From positions 1 to 45,883 of the forward strand of contig JAFLTJ010000009.1 of NCBI GenBank assembly GCA_022510465.1: DNA of 45,883 bases, read 5' to 3'. Position 1 is the stretch's first letter. The number at the start of each line of letters is the position of its first letter. Of the stretch, positions 16,335 to 25,010 are shown piece by piece. Source of the DNA: Muribaculaceae bacterium. GTDB taxonomy: Bacteria; Bacteroidota; Bacteroidia; Bacteroidales; Muribaculaceae. The notes beneath the pieces are model-generated. The model searched no databases, had not been told where the DNA came from, and worked only from the letters and a program-made list of their open reading frames with translations. Both the position numbers and the translations under genes were made by a program.

Positions 16335-17735
16335 TCATCTATTTATCCTCTTCGTCGCCGTACCGTCGCGCAGCTCGATGTACAGTCCCCCGGGAGCCTC
16401 GGGGTATTGGCGGCCGTGAATGTCAAATATCATTGCAGGCGCAACCGGGTTGGCTTTCACGGCGGGCAACGACGATGTAGTGAATTTTTCATACTCCAGG
16501 CTTGCCATTATGAACGAGCCTATTCCTTTCCCCTCGTTGGAGACTACCGTGACATCGCTTCCGTCAAGATAATAGTTGGCCGAGCCGTCGCGCTCGCGAT
16601 TGTAGGCGGGTCCCAGGCCTGCCGACCGGCAAATTTTGTGGATGTCAACATTAGAGCCATTTTGGGTGATGAATGTCTTAATCAGGCCATCATAGGCTTT
16701 CAATGCCACGGGAATATAGCTCTCATCGAGCAATCCCAGCCTGATTCCCTTTAGCAGCGCGTAGGTGAACATACTCGACACCGATGCTTCAAGATAGTTT
16801 CGCGTACCCCATGAACTTTTAAAGCTGCTATCATATTGCAGCAGTTGGTACCACACACCGCTCTCCGAATCCTGCCAGCGCACGATACCATCGGCCACCT
16901 GCGAGAAAATCACGGCAACATCCTCATAATCGGGATGTTCGGTAGGCATAACCGCCAGCACGTCGACCAACGCGGCTGCATACCACCCCATTCCGCGCCC
17001 CCAAAACTCCTTACTACACCCCTTGTAGGGCTCTGTACGGTTGGCCCAGAATGAATTGGGGTCGGAGGGATTGGCGCTCCAACCATGATAGTTGAGCGAT
17101 TTATCGGCATTATAGGTGTACTTGTGTATAGTCTTGAACTGCAACGCGATATCGGCCCACGCCTCAAGGCCATCTTTTTCATCGGCGGGAGGGAACACGG
17201 AGAGGTACTCGGCATAGAAAGCCGACCCCATATACAGCCCGTCGAGCCACATTTGGTCAGGGTAGGAATATTTGTGGATGAAACAGCCCTTCCCATCGGT
17301 GCGGTTGATGCGGGTGTATCTATTCCGCAAATAATCATATAGATAATCAGCAGCACGGCGGTAACGCTCGCTGTCAGCCGGGTTTACCGACGCTTCACTG
17401 AGATAGAGGTCAAGGAGCACTTTCCCCGAAGCGATGTTGTCCAGGCTCCCCTCGCCAAACCGGCTGAAATTGCCGTTGCTGTCGAGGTCATAAAGGGCAA
17501 TGTCGGCGTAGGTCTTGCACCACTCGTAGGCCCGGGCCGAAAGTGTTTCGTCGGGATATTGGGCACAATACATCAGGATGGATTTTGTCACCAAACCACT
17601 TACATAGTCCCACGACATATCGGCCGACCATTCTTCACCATGGGATTGAATCATTAAAGACGAGAATCCGGGAGTCAGTGCCGATGCCGATATGCCGACA
17701 AAAACCGACAGCACAAAAAATACGAGTTTTTTCAT
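16335..17735 (-). CDS. GH105-like unsaturated uronyl hydrolase with T9SS-like tail
   Basis: A 466-residue exported enzyme (signal to ASALTPG). The alpha/alpha-barrel family GH105 removes unsaturated galacturonyl or glucuronyl residues left by pectin-type lyases. Diagnostic segments are the early WDYVSGLVTKSIL, DQMWLDGLYMG with the catalytic Asp, and EFWGRGMGWYAAALVDVL. After about residue 415 the protein ends with IFDIHGRQYPEAPGGLYIEL and a basic finish, which resembles a type A T9SS C-terminal sorting region. This suggests export beyond the outer membrane. No lyase, SusC/D pair or regulator is adjacent, so the substrate is not set by context. Confidence 0.8.
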   Translation of the reverse strand: MKKLVFFVLSVFVGISASALTPGFSSLMIQSHGEEWSADMSWDYVSGLVTKSILMYCAQYPDETLSARAYEWCKTYADIALYDLDSNGNFSRFGEGSLDNIASGKVLLDLYLSEASVNPADSERYRRAADYLYDYLRNRYTRINRTDGKGCFIHKYSYPDQMWLDGLYMGSAFYAEYLSVFPPADEKDGLEAWADIALQFKTIHKYTYNADKSLNYHGWSANPSDPNSFWANRTEPYKGCSKEFWGRGMGWYAAALVDVLAVMPTEHPDYEDVAVIFSQVADGIVRWQDSESGVWYQLLQYDSSFKSSWGTRNYLEASVSSMFTYALLKGIRLGLLDESYIPVALKAYDGLIKTFITQNGSNVDIHKICRSAGLGPAYNRERDGSANYYLDGSDVTVVSNEGKGIGSFIMASLEYEKFTTSSLPAVKANPVAPAMIFDIHGRQYPEAPGGLYIELRDGTATKRINR

Positions 17736-17850
17736 AACACTAAATTACCTATACCGTCGCGAATATAAGAATAATATCCCAAACAAGCAACGGAGCTGTA
17801 TAAAATAACCTCAAACGGCAAGCGTTATACAGCGTGGGATAGATACAGCG

Positions 17851-17884
17851 AGCCCCGTGCAGGGGGTTAACCCGACGCGGGACT
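17851..17884 (-). terminator. GC-rich hairpin downstream of the 777-residue protein gene
   Basis: 17851-17857 pairs with 17878-17884 (one mismatch), and inside it GGGTTAACCC (865-874) is a perfect palindrome. There is no T run on the minus strand, so it may act as an mRNA 3' protector or a Rho-dependent end rather than an intrinsic terminator. Confidence 0.4.
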
Positions 17885-17910
17885 CACTACAGGAATTTAT
17901 GTGTGTGTTT

Positions 17911-20244
17911 TTACTTTACGATAACTTTAGCGGCCTGGTTACCCGAAACCTTGATGTAGGTCTGGCCGGCAGCCGGAACGCTTACCTCAACACCCTGGAG
18001 GTTGTAGTAACGAACGCTCGCGCCATCAACGCTAACGCCGATGATACCCGACTTGGTATCGGTCACCGTCAGCTCAAACGATGCCTCGGCAGCTTTGAAA
18101 GTAACAGTCTCGTTTGATTTTGCAGTTATAGTGGTTTTACCTGCGGCAACAAGCTTGATACCACCCTCTTCATCTATGGTTGCAACCTTCTCGTCACTTG
18201 AAGTAAATTCTACACCACCCTCGATGATACCGTCAAGGTTCGGGAGAGCCGGCTCCTCGTCACCCATATCAACAGTAACCTCGGTTACAGTCTCGCCGTT
18301 GAGAATCCACTCAAGCATAGGGTCGTTCTTGCCTATGGTGTAGGTAACGGTCACAACATCGCTCTGCACGTCATCTTTCTGAGCGTATGCCTTAACGGTG
18401 ATTGATTCGGTAGCATCGCGGGGCACGATAGCCTCATCGGCAACATATTCTACAAAGTCTTCGTCATAACCTTCAATCATCCAGTAGATGTCACAATCCT
18501 CTTCGGCGGTAATCTCGATAACGTCGTATGGAGCCACTGTAGCACCATCCTCGGGATTGAACACCGGAACGGCCACAACAACAGGTTCCTCCTTAATTAC
18601 ATCCTCGTATGCATAGTTGAAGCCATAGAAGCCCAGCTTAGAACCCTGGCAGGTAACAACATACTCCGAACCGCCCTTCACGTCAAATTCATACGCGCCA
18701 TAATACTTCTCGGTCTCTGTCTTGCCGCTGTATTCTTCCAAGGCAACGCCATCTTCGAGAATCCAGAGCGGCTTGTCGGCGTTAATCACAACGCCTACGG
18801 TCACGCTACCGTTATACTTGGGCTTGATAATGTAGGCAGTACCCTGATTTCCTTCTTTCTTACCGTTCTCGCCATTACCTTCAGTGAATGCAACCATACC
18901 AAGAGAAGCATTCGCCGCATTCGCGGTCGCTGGTTTATAGTCGGGCTCGCCGGCAAAACCGAATGTAAGAGTGGCTACAACCTCATCATCTTCGTTCTTT
19001 ACTTCAACTGTCTCGCCTGCCGTGTGGGTCTCATCAACAGCCAGAGCGTAGGTTGCAGTACCCTTAACGGCATTGGGGTCTTCGGGTTCCTCGGGTTCAG
19101 CCGGCTCTTCGGGGAGCTCTGCATCGGGGAAATAGATTCTTGCCGACATGTTGATGGGGCGGTCATTATTATTCCACCAAATTCCATTACAATCAGGCTT
19201 AGACTCTGTGCCATAACGCGCATCATAACTCAAAGAACCATCACCAAATCTGTTATCCAAAATATCTGCACCGAGAGTAACAACACCATCCTCGTATGTT
19301 GTAAAGATGATATCTTTACCCATCAACTGGATTATCTGCGAAATTTCATAGTTAGAATATCTCAGAGCCGTTGCACCAAGGTCATTCATGCAATAGAATT
19401 GGTTGAACTTCTTCTCGCCGTCGCGAGCGTCGTTGTAGGCAAAACCGGCCTCAACCTTGTTGAAAAGAACATGTTCGGGGTCAGAGATGTTAAACTCGAT
19501 ATAACCCTCCTTGGTTGTGTGAATGTTTGCTTCGGCAGCGGGACCCACCATGTAAGGGTTAACAAGACGATAGAGGTGCTCGTCATCGCGATTCTGCTGC
19601 AAAGGAACTTTGTACCAGTTTTCCTGTTTGGTTTGGTCAATACCAAGCATCGGGAGCACCCAGCCATCCATCAGAGTAGCGTCGCCAAGGTCAATCCATA
19701 GCGGACCCTTATCCTCTTCCTCTTCAAGGTCGCCGGTCTGCTTGAGCGAAATGGCAGTGTAACGAGTCATAAAGCTACCGATACTCCATTCATCGTAATC
19801 AATGGCTTCTTCCTCAATCCATGCCAAACATGCATAATTCGGGAACGTGATTTCGCCGGTGGCTGTATCAAACGTTAACGTGTAAGTCCTGTTTGGATAA
19901 TAATCACCCCAATTATTTGAAGTGTAGGTCATAAAATAATACCCGTTCCCTAAATCAACCTTTGACTGAAATGAAATTGTATTGGTTGCATCATTAAAAT
20001 CAAAGGGGATTACGCCGCGGAAATACTCGGTTTCAAGCTCTGTAACAGCATATTTACCATCTTCGGTCGGCGCAATTTGCACGGTGATATCATGCACTCC
20101 GGTTTTGGCTTCACTATAGTCATCATCAATGCTCATAGTGTAGATTCCCGGGAGCGTGTAAGAGTCGCCTACTTTGTTGGCCAGAGCATTCTGCACCGTC
20201 ATCATAAGCAACGCTGTGAGAAGTGTAGATAAAACTTTTCTCAT
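17911..20244 (-). CDS. large secreted protein with Ig-like domains and T9SS-like tail
   Basis: A 777-residue exported protein (signal ending NALANK). I do not recognise the N-terminal ~530 residues; they are Asp/Glu/Tyr-rich and probably beta-structured. Residues about 555-630 (VPVFNPEDGATVAPYDVIEI, CDIYWMIEG, ITVKAYAQ) resemble the beta-hexosaminidase C-terminal/FN3-like repeat. Residues about 645-715 (EFTSSDEKVATIDEEGGIKL, AAGKTTITAKS) are a bacterial Ig-like group 2 domain. The end (VRYYNLQGVEV, then a basic Val-rich finish) closely matches the tail of the M6 peptidase at 31286-34063 and looks like a T9SS sorting signal. No enzyme motif is visible. Confidence 0.7.
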   Translation of the reverse strand: MRKVLSTLLTALLMMTVQNALANKVGDSYTLPGIYTMSIDDDYSEAKTGVHDITVQIAPTEDGKYAVTELETEYFRGVIPFDFNDATNTISFQSKVDLGNGYYFMTYTSNNWGDYYPNRTYTLTFDTATGEITFPNYACLAWIEEEAIDYDEWSIGSFMTRYTAISLKQTGDLEEEEDKGPLWIDLGDATLMDGWVLPMLGIDQTKQENWYKVPLQQNRDDEHLYRLVNPYMVGPAAEANIHTTKEGYIEFNISDPEHVLFNKVEAGFAYNDARDGEKKFNQFYCMNDLGATALRYSNYEISQIIQLMGKDIIFTTYEDGVVTLGADILDNRFGDGSLSYDARYGTESKPDCNGIWWNNNDRPINMSARIYFPDAELPEEPAEPEEPEDPNAVKGTATYALAVDETHTAGETVEVKNEDDEVVATLTFGFAGEPDYKPATANAANASLGMVAFTEGNGENGKKEGNQGTAYIIKPKYNGSVTVGVVINADKPLWILEDGVALEEYSGKTETEKYYGAYEFDVKGGSEYVVTCQGSKLGFYGFNYAYEDVIKEEPVVVAVPVFNPEDGATVAPYDVIEITAEEDCDIYWMIEGYDEDFVEYVADEAIVPRDATESITVKAYAQKDDVQSDVVTVTYTIGKNDPMLEWILNGETVTEVTVDMGDEEPALPNLDGIIEGGVEFTSSDEKVATIDEEGGIKLVAAGKTTITAKSNETVTFKAAEASFELTVTDTKSGIIGVSVDGASVRYYNLQGVEVSVPAAGQTYIKVSGNQAAKVIVK

Positions 20245-20291
20245 AGTGTCTCGTTTTTAGGGTTAATGTATATTTATAAATATCTCAGGCG

Positions 20292-20322
20292 CAAAGATAC
20301 TGTTTTATTTGCAATCAGCAAC
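20292..20322 (-). promoter_or_regulatory. promoter of the 777-residue protein gene
   Basis: TATCTTTG (minus, 20292-20299) is a perfect -7 element with GTTG 19 nt upstream (319-322) as a near-consensus -33. It lies about 50 bp in front of the ATG. Confidence 0.65.
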
Positions 20323-20443
20323 AAAATACGTCAACTTTATACATTTTCACCCCGATTTCAGCAATTTTTTAAGCACAAATACACCGCAAATGCATAAAAA
20401 CCCAGCCATCTTTGCATTATCGACAACCCATCCACCGCCAAAC

Positions 20444-20473
20444 CCCGGAAAGCAGGCTTCCAAGCCTGCGCCA
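20444..20473 (+). repeat. dispersed palindromic (REP-like) repeat, copy 1
   Basis: The core at 20452-20469 is an 8-bp perfect inverted repeat with a 2-bp centre (GCAGGCTT-cc-AAGCCTGC). It sits in a shared context CCCGGAAA...GCGCCA. The same core recurs at 20733-20750 and 25030-25047, always intergenic and in the same orientation. Confidence 0.85.
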
Positions 20474-20496
20474 CCCACCGCGCTCCACCGCCCACC

Positions 20497-20599
20497 TTAT
20501 AACCCATCCGAAACATCAAAAAAACACCACTTTCGGATAGATTATAATTTATAACTCATCCGAAACGCAAAAAAATTACCACTTTCGGATAGGTTATAA
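20497..20599. repeat. two tandem 51-bp palindromic units (17-bp arm, 17-nt loop, 17-bp arm)
   Basis: Four copies of a 17-mer TTATAAYCYATCCGAAA occur in alternating orientation at 20497-20513 (+), 20531-20547 (-), 20549-20565 (+) and 20583-20599 (-). In both units the loop is exactly 17 nt and A-rich, and the units are 1 nt apart (period 52). Arms differ only at two or three central positions, so each unit could fold into a long hairpin or bind a dimeric protein. No ORF crosses it. Confidence 0.85.
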
Positions 20600-20800
20600 T
20601 TGCAATTCCACAAAAAACAATTATCTTTGCCTTATCGGTTGCCGAAGAGAGAGATGCCCGTCAGGGCTTAATTTCATTAACCGGGTACAGCAAGCCACCC
20701 CTCTCGCCTCCCACGCCGCGTCAGCCCGGAAAGCAGGCTTCCAAGCCTGCGCCATCTCCTGCGATCCAACCACCGCGCCATCTCTCGGCGCCCCGTCGCT
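20599..20800 (+). ncRNA. candidate small RNA or orphan transcript
   Basis: ATTG (599-602), 19 nt, TATCTTTG (622-629) forms a near-consensus promoter with a start near 20636, but no gene begins behind it before another promoter at 20834. The first 70 nt can fold as a three-way arrangement: GAGAG (649-653) with CTCTC (701-705), GCCC (656-659) with GGGC (664-667), and GGGT (683-686) with ACCC (697-700). Repeat copy 2 follows and could act as a 3' stem. No T run was seen, so the 3' end is unknown. Confidence 0.3.
20714..20753 (+). repeat. dispersed palindromic repeat, copy 2
   Basis: This copy shares 38 of 40 bp with copy 3 (25011-25050), including the 18-bp palindromic core at 20733-20750. The conserved flank CGCCGC.TCAGCCCG shows that the repeat unit is longer than the palindrome. 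Confidence 0.85.
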
Positions 20801-20833
20801 CCATGCTGCCGTTTTTGGCCTCGTCGTCGTTTT

Positions 20834-20865
20834 TTTGCTTATTTGAAGTTTTATGTGTAAATTTG
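20834..20865 (+). promoter_or_regulatory. promoter of the 532-residue secreted protein gene
   Basis: TTTG (20834-20837), 20 nt, TAAATTTG (20858-20865). The predicted start near 20872 lies downstream of the first in-frame ATG (20803), which supports the later start codon at 20929. Confidence 0.75.
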
Positions 20866-20928
20866 CAACATAATCACACCCTGACTATTACAGGTTATCA
20901 GCAACAAAACACACTACTTTACATTTAT

Positions 20929-22527
20929 ATGAAAAAATTATTGATTATTAGCGCAGCGCTATTGGGGCTGACAAACGCGATGGCCGCCGGGGCATTGCCG
21001 CAGCAGAACAACCCCGCCGGGAATCAGCTGCCCGGAAATGTGTTAAACCCGACAATAGGCGCTACACCAACAAAAACAGCGTATAGCCGCCCGTTGAGCG
21101 GTCTTTTCTTCGGACTGACCGAGACCGGCAAATATCTGCCAACATCGATTATGGTTGGTCCGGTCTATTCAACTGTAGCATATACCAACAAGACAACTCC
21201 GGCAACGGCGACATATACCTGGAGCTACATCGTTGACAACAAAACCGCGGAGGTACAAACCTCAACATCGCGCAACCTTTCGGTCTCCTACAAAACCGAT
21301 TACACCAACGCCTTTACGACTCGCAATAATCTGTATAAATTCCCGACGTTGACCGCGAGCACCGCGACAACCGACCCCACCGATTTCACTTTCGAGGGCT
21401 TCTATCAGGCCGGAGGCAGAGGGGAATATGAGACCGACGGGAAGATTGAAAACTACGGGCTGACGGTTGTTGACCCCACAAACGAGGGGCAGACGACATA
21501 TATCGACGAGGCCACCGGGGTTCCTATCTTCGGCTACAACAAAGATTCCGACAAATATTGGGGTCTGGCAAGCCTTGGCGAGGATGATTATGACCCTGAG
21601 AATGAAGATTTTTCATTCTCTCATCTTGAAAAATTCGGCAACTTCTTCTATACGCCCAACGCGCCGATAGTTGTAACCGGAATCAGAACGCTGGCCTACG
21701 GGAAGGTAAAGCCCGGAGCGGTGTTTGTCGGCGAAATCTTTGCACTAAACGCGGGAATGGAGATTGGTGAAGAGCCGATAGTAAAGGCCGAATGCAAGGC
21801 CGAAGATATTACCGTGATAGAACAGAAAGACGGGCTGGACTTTATGTCGCTCAGTTTCACGTTCGACGAGCCGGTAGTAATCAGCAAGAGCACCATTCCG
21901 TACTTTTTTGCCACAATAGGCGGTTTCAGAGACGCCGAAAATGTGGAATACTACGCTCCGCTGATGTCGGACACCGACAACCCCAACAGCCTGGGTCTCG
22001 GCTGGATTGGCCGTCAGACAAGATACATGGAGACAACTCTGCCACTGTCGTGGGGGCCGACGCCCGATTTTACCGACGACAAACTTGTGGCGTTCTACAT
22101 TATGCTCGACGCCACGTTCCCGTGGCTGGAGAGTGGCGAAAGTTCTCTTGAGATAACAGCACAAAATCCCGTCAGCATGACGCTCGACAGCTATTATGAC
22201 GCAAGCGAGCTCACCTTTGCCGGACTTCCCTCTTGGCTCAGCGCCACTGCCACCGGGCGTTATGACAAAACGGTTGTAACCTTTACCGCTACCAATGTTG
22301 CCGCCGACGAGGAAGCAACCGTGACAATCAAGGCACCAGGCGTAAGCAAGGATGTCAAGATTGTGACAAAAAGCTCGGGTATTTCAACCGTGACTGCCGA
22401 CGAAGCTGCCGAAACAGGCCGCATCTACACCCTAACGGGCCGCGAGACGTCGGCCGAGGGTCTCACCCCGGGTGTTTACATCAAGCGCCATGCCGACGGC
22501 AAGGCCGAAAAGATTGTAATCAGATAA
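20929..22527 (+). CDS. secreted protein of unknown function with T9SS-like tail
   Basis: The 532-residue product starts at MKKLLIISAALLGLTNAMAA, a clean signal peptide. The frame is open from 20803, but that extension precedes the predicted transcription start. The mature protein is rich in Thr, Gly, Tyr and Asp with beta-type periodicity. Residues about 430-495 (ISMTLD-like SMTLDSYYDASELTFAGLP, VVTFTATNVAADEEATVTI) form an Ig-like segment. The end (GRIYTLTGRETSAEG, GVYIKRHADGKAEKIVIR) matches the other T9SS-like tails in this window. I do not recognise a catalytic motif. It stands alone on the plus strand, with its own promoter and a terminator. Confidence 0.7.
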   Translation: MKKLLIISAALLGLTNAMAAGALPQQNNPAGNQLPGNVLNPTIGATPTKTAYSRPLSGLFFGLTETGKYLPTSIMVGPVYSTVAYTNKTTPATATYTWSYIVDNKTAEVQTSTSRNLSVSYKTDYTNAFTTRNNLYKFPTLTASTATTDPTDFTFEGFYQAGGRGEYETDGKIENYGLTVVDPTNEGQTTYIDEATGVPIFGYNKDSDKYWGLASLGEDDYDPENEDFSFSHLEKFGNFFYTPNAPIVVTGIRTLAYGKVKPGAVFVGEIFALNAGMEIGEEPIVKAECKAEDITVIEQKDGLDFMSLSFTFDEPVVISKSTIPYFFATIGGFRDAENVEYYAPLMSDTDNPNSLGLGWIGRQTRYMETTLPLSWGPTPDFTDDKLVAFYIMLDATFPWLESGESSLEITAQNPVSMTLDSYYDASELTFAGLPSWLSATATGRYDKTVVTFTATNVAADEEATVTIKAPGVSKDVKIVTKSSGISTVTADEAAETGRIYTLTGRETSAEGLTPGVYIKRHADGKAEKIVIR

Positions 22528-22549
22528 AGCTACACGCATCCCAATATCG

Positions 22550-22584
22550 CGGGCGAGGGGCTATGGCTTCTCGCCCGTGCTTTT
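22550..22584 (+). terminator. intrinsic terminator embedded in the 3' end of the opposing gene
   Basis: CGGGCGAG (22550-22557) pairs with CTCGCCCG (22570-22577), followed by TGCTTTT. The right arm and T run lie inside the last codons of the convergent permease gene, which ends at 22561. Confidence 0.7.
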
Positions 22585-23817
22585 ATCGCGCGGAAGAAAT
22601 CGGGCGGAGATAAGGCCGGTAACCAGCCCTATAACGGCAACGATAGCGAGGATGACGAGAAGGTCGACCGGAGCCACCCTTACCGGATAGGTGCTGACTG
22701 CCAGATTGGCCGGGTCGCCCCCTATCTTGATAAATTCGCCATATTGCTGAGCCAGCGAAAGCGCGAGCCCTATCAAAATACCCGCAACGCCGCCTATTAG
22801 CGACACCAGCCACCCCTGAATCATAAAGACCTGCTTCAACATAGTCCTGGAGGCCCCCATCGCTCTCATAACGGCGATACTCCCCGTTTTCTCAATTATT
22901 ATCATCGAGAGGGTCGAAATGATGTTAAACGACGCGATAACGAGGATAAAAGCAAGCATAAGCAACGTTACCCACTTCTCGATATTAATCATACGGAAAG
23001 CCTGCTCCTGCTGGTGCCGACGGTCGAGAACGCGATACCGGGGGCCTACCGCCTTGGCCACGCATTCCTGTATCTTATCCTGGTTGACCCCGGGCGACAG
23101 AGCTATTTCAACGGCCGAGCCCTCGGTGTACAGGTCAAGAAGGTCGCGAGCCACCGACAGGGGGATATAGATGTAATTGCCGTCATACTCCGCCTGGTCA
23201 ACCTCCGTGATACCCGAAACGATAGTTGTGTCAGAGAGGAAAGCCGCCGCCGGATTGGCCGGATTGTAGCGCCCGTGACGACGGGGCACAAATAGGGTCA
23301 GAGGGTCATAGAACGACGGCCGCGTGCCCAACTGGAGAGCAACGCCAACGCTGACAACCGCGCTGCGGGGGGTCAATCCAAGCGAATCGGGCGCGTCGTC
23401 GGCACCAAATACGCCGTCGATAACCGTGCAGCCAATGTCGACAACCGTTCCGTCATACCCCTCGGGAAGCCCCTTGACAATCACGGGCATGCTGCGGTCG
23501 TGATACATCGCAAGCGCCTGGTCTTCAACCACCGGCACTGCCGCTGCAACCCCCTCGACGCGGGCAACAGCCTCGGCCAGCGAATCGGCATCGTCAATAA
23601 ATTTGCCATCTACCGGCAGAATTTTCAATTGCGGGTCGACGAACCCCAGACGCCCCTCGGCAAGGTCGGTAAATCCGTTAAACACCGACATAACCACTAC
23701 CATTGCCACCGTCGCAACCGCGACTCCGGCCATCGAAATTATAGAGATTATATTGACCGCCGAGTGGCTCTTGCGGGCCACAAGGTAGCGAAAGGCAATG
23801 GAAAAGGGCAATCTCAT
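22561..23817 (-). CDS. LolC/LolE-type FtsX-family ABC transporter permease
   Basis: A 418-residue inner-membrane protein. The N-terminus (RYLVARKSHSAVNIISIISM, then a long hydrophobic segment to about residue 45) and three C-terminal transmembrane segments (about 285-310, 335-360, 385-405) flank a periplasmic domain. This is the FtsX/MacB permease plan. The cytoplasmic turn MRAMGASRTMLKQVF is typical of LolC/E, which extracts lipoproteins from the inner membrane for transfer to LolA. It follows rbfA by 9 nt, an arrangement common in Bacteroidota. The ATPase partner is not in the window. One gene for LolC/E function is usual in this phylum. Confidence 0.85.
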   Translation of the reverse strand: MRLPFSIAFRYLVARKSHSAVNIISIISMAGVAVATVAMVVVMSVFNGFTDLAEGRLGFVDPQLKILPVDGKFIDDADSLAEAVARVEGVAAAVPVVEDQALAMYHDRSMPVIVKGLPEGYDGTVVDIGCTVIDGVFGADDAPDSLGLTPRSAVVSVGVALQLGTRPSFYDPLTLFVPRRHGRYNPANPAAAFLSDTTIVSGITEVDQAEYDGNYIYIPLSVARDLLDLYTEGSAVEIALSPGVNQDKIQECVAKAVGPRYRVLDRRHQQEQAFRMINIEKWVTLLMLAFILVIASFNIISTLSMIIIEKTGSIAVMRAMGASRTMLKQVFMIQGWLVSLIGGVAGILIGLALSLAQQYGEFIKIGGDPANLAVSTYPVRVAPVDLLVILAIVAVIGLVTGLISARFLPRDKSTGEKP

Positions 23818-23826
23818 CCTAAAAAA

Positions 23827-24171
23827 TTATATTCCATCCTCTTTAAGGAGGGCGTCGATTTTGTCGATATAATCCAGTGAATCATCCAAGAAGAACGACA
23901 ATTCGGGGGTTTTGCGCAACTGGTATCTAACGCGTTGTGCCAGCTCATATCTGACCGATTTTGCGCTTCGATTTACGCTTTCAATGGTCTCGGCTGCCTT
24001 TGCCGACGGGAATACCGACAGATATGCACGGGCGATACTGAGGTCGGGCGACACTCTGACAGTGCTGACGCTCACTATCGTTCCCTGGGTTTTGGCCGTC
24101 TGTTGGCGGAATATTTCGCTTAACTCCTTCTGAATAAGGCGCGCAATTTTAGCTTGACGTGTAGATTCCAT
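23827..24171 (-). CDS. rbfA: 30S ribosome-binding factor A
   Basis: A 114-residue KH-like protein needed for late 16S 5'-end maturation of the 30S subunit. Family features are the N-terminal helix RQAKIARLIQKELSEIFRQ, the strand VSTVRVSPDLSIARAYLSVF and the C-terminal RVRYQLRKTPELSFFLDDSL. Length is typical. It is first in a two-gene operon with the LolC/E-type permease and has its own strong promoter. Confidence 0.95.
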   Translation of the reverse strand: MESTRQAKIARLIQKELSEIFRQQTAKTQGTIVSVSTVRVSPDLSIARAYLSVFPSAKAAETIESVNRSAKSVRYELAQRVRYQLRKTPELSFFLDDSLDYIDKIDALLKEDGI

Positions 24172-24201
24172 TTTATAAAAAAGTGATAAACTTATGGGTT
24201 A

Positions 24202-24233
24202 CAAAGGTAAGACAAAACCGTCAATCCGGCAAA
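24202..24233 (-). promoter_or_regulatory. rbfA operon promoter
   Basis: On the minus strand TTTG (24230-24233), 20 nt, TACCTTTG (24202-24209), a full consensus match about 30 bp before the ATG. Confidence 0.85.
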
Positions 24234-24251
24234 AAAATCGAATATCACCAA

Positions 24252-24287
24252 CAAAACAGTGGCTGCCTTCACCATTGGAAGACAGCC
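24252..24287 (-). terminator. intrinsic terminator after the Ala-rich lipoprotein gene
   Basis: 24261-24270 pairs with 24278-24287 (10 bp, one mismatch, 7-nt loop). On the minus strand it is followed by ACTGTTTTGTT. It isolates the lipoprotein gene from rbfA. Confidence 0.75.
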
Positions 24288-24324
24288 CCGTGATAGCATA
24301 AGCCGCTAATATTGCGACCTTCTC

Positions 24325-24927
24325 TTATTTCAGATTCTTAAGCTTGTCAACACCCTTTGAAACAGCTTCTTGGGCTTTATCGGCTGCTTTAGCTTTGGCG
24401 TCGTCAACGGCTGCACCGGCTTTTGCCTTTGCTTCCTCAACTGCCTCGCCGGCCTTTGCCTTAGCCTCTTCAACTGCCTCGGTAGCCTTAGCGTTGGCAT
24501 CACCCTTGATGGCCGAAACAACAGTCTCGGCTGCGCCCTTCAGACCGGCAGCTTTCGAGAGTGCATTATCCAGCATCTGAGCCTGTTCCTCGGTCATTGA
24601 GCCCTTCAAACCCTCAAGCTTATCCTTGTAGCTGTTCAGAAGCTCGGTCAGCTTATTAAACTCGTCAATCAGCGAAGTATCGCCATTCTTGATTTTTTCA
24701 ACAACATCGTTATAACGGTCGAGCAAAGCGTTGTATCCGCCAAGCACCTCGTTAGTATCCTCGCTCTTCAGAGCGCTCTCCACGTCAACAGCGCCGGCCT
24801 CACCGTCTACAGTTGCCTCAACTGCATTTTCATCAGCCTCAGCCTTTGTTGTTTCACCCGACGAGCATGCGCCCATCCATGCGGCCATCGAAAAAGCCAC
24901 TGCAATTGTCAAAAGTTTACTTTTCAT
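24325..24927 (-). CDS. alanine-rich lipoprotein with helical repeats
   Basis: A 200-residue lipoprotein (lipobox WMGACSS, Cys about 21). An acidic linker is followed by a helical segment and then a low-complexity C-terminal region of about 60 residues built from EAVEEAKAKAG units with an 11-residue period. That pattern is typical of long amphipathic helices or coiled coils, as in LEA-like proteins and apolipoprotein-like repeats. It is probably tethered to the outer or inner membrane. No enzymatic motif is visible; a stress or envelope-spacing role is a guess. Monocistronic, with its own promoter and terminator. Confidence 0.75.
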   Translation of the reverse strand: MKSKLLTIAVAFSMAAWMGACSSGETTKAEADENAVEATVDGEAGAVDVESALKSEDTNEVLGGYNALLDRYNDVVEKIKNGDTSLIDEFNKLTELLNSYKDKLEGLKGSMTEEQAQMLDNALSKAAGLKGAAETVVSAIKGDANAKATEAVEEAKAKAGEAVEEAKAKAGAAVDDAKAKAADKAQEAVSKGVDKLKNLK

Positions 24928-24959
24928 CTTCTTAATTTATTTGGTTAATAGATTCCCGG

Positions 24960-24991
24960 CAAATATAAACATTAAACTTATAGTATGCAAA
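24960..24991 (-). promoter_or_regulatory. promoter of the Ala-rich lipoprotein gene
   Basis: On the minus strand TTTG (24988-24991), 20 nt, TATATTTG (24960-24967); full consensus, about 33 bp upstream of the ATG. Confidence 0.85.
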
Positions 24992-25010
24992 CCCCACCGC
25001 AACCAGGGAC

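Noticed and set aside
20803-20928. Upstream start for the 532-residue secreted protein
   Set aside because: It lies before the predicted transcription start at about 20872 and would bury the signal peptide 42 residues in.
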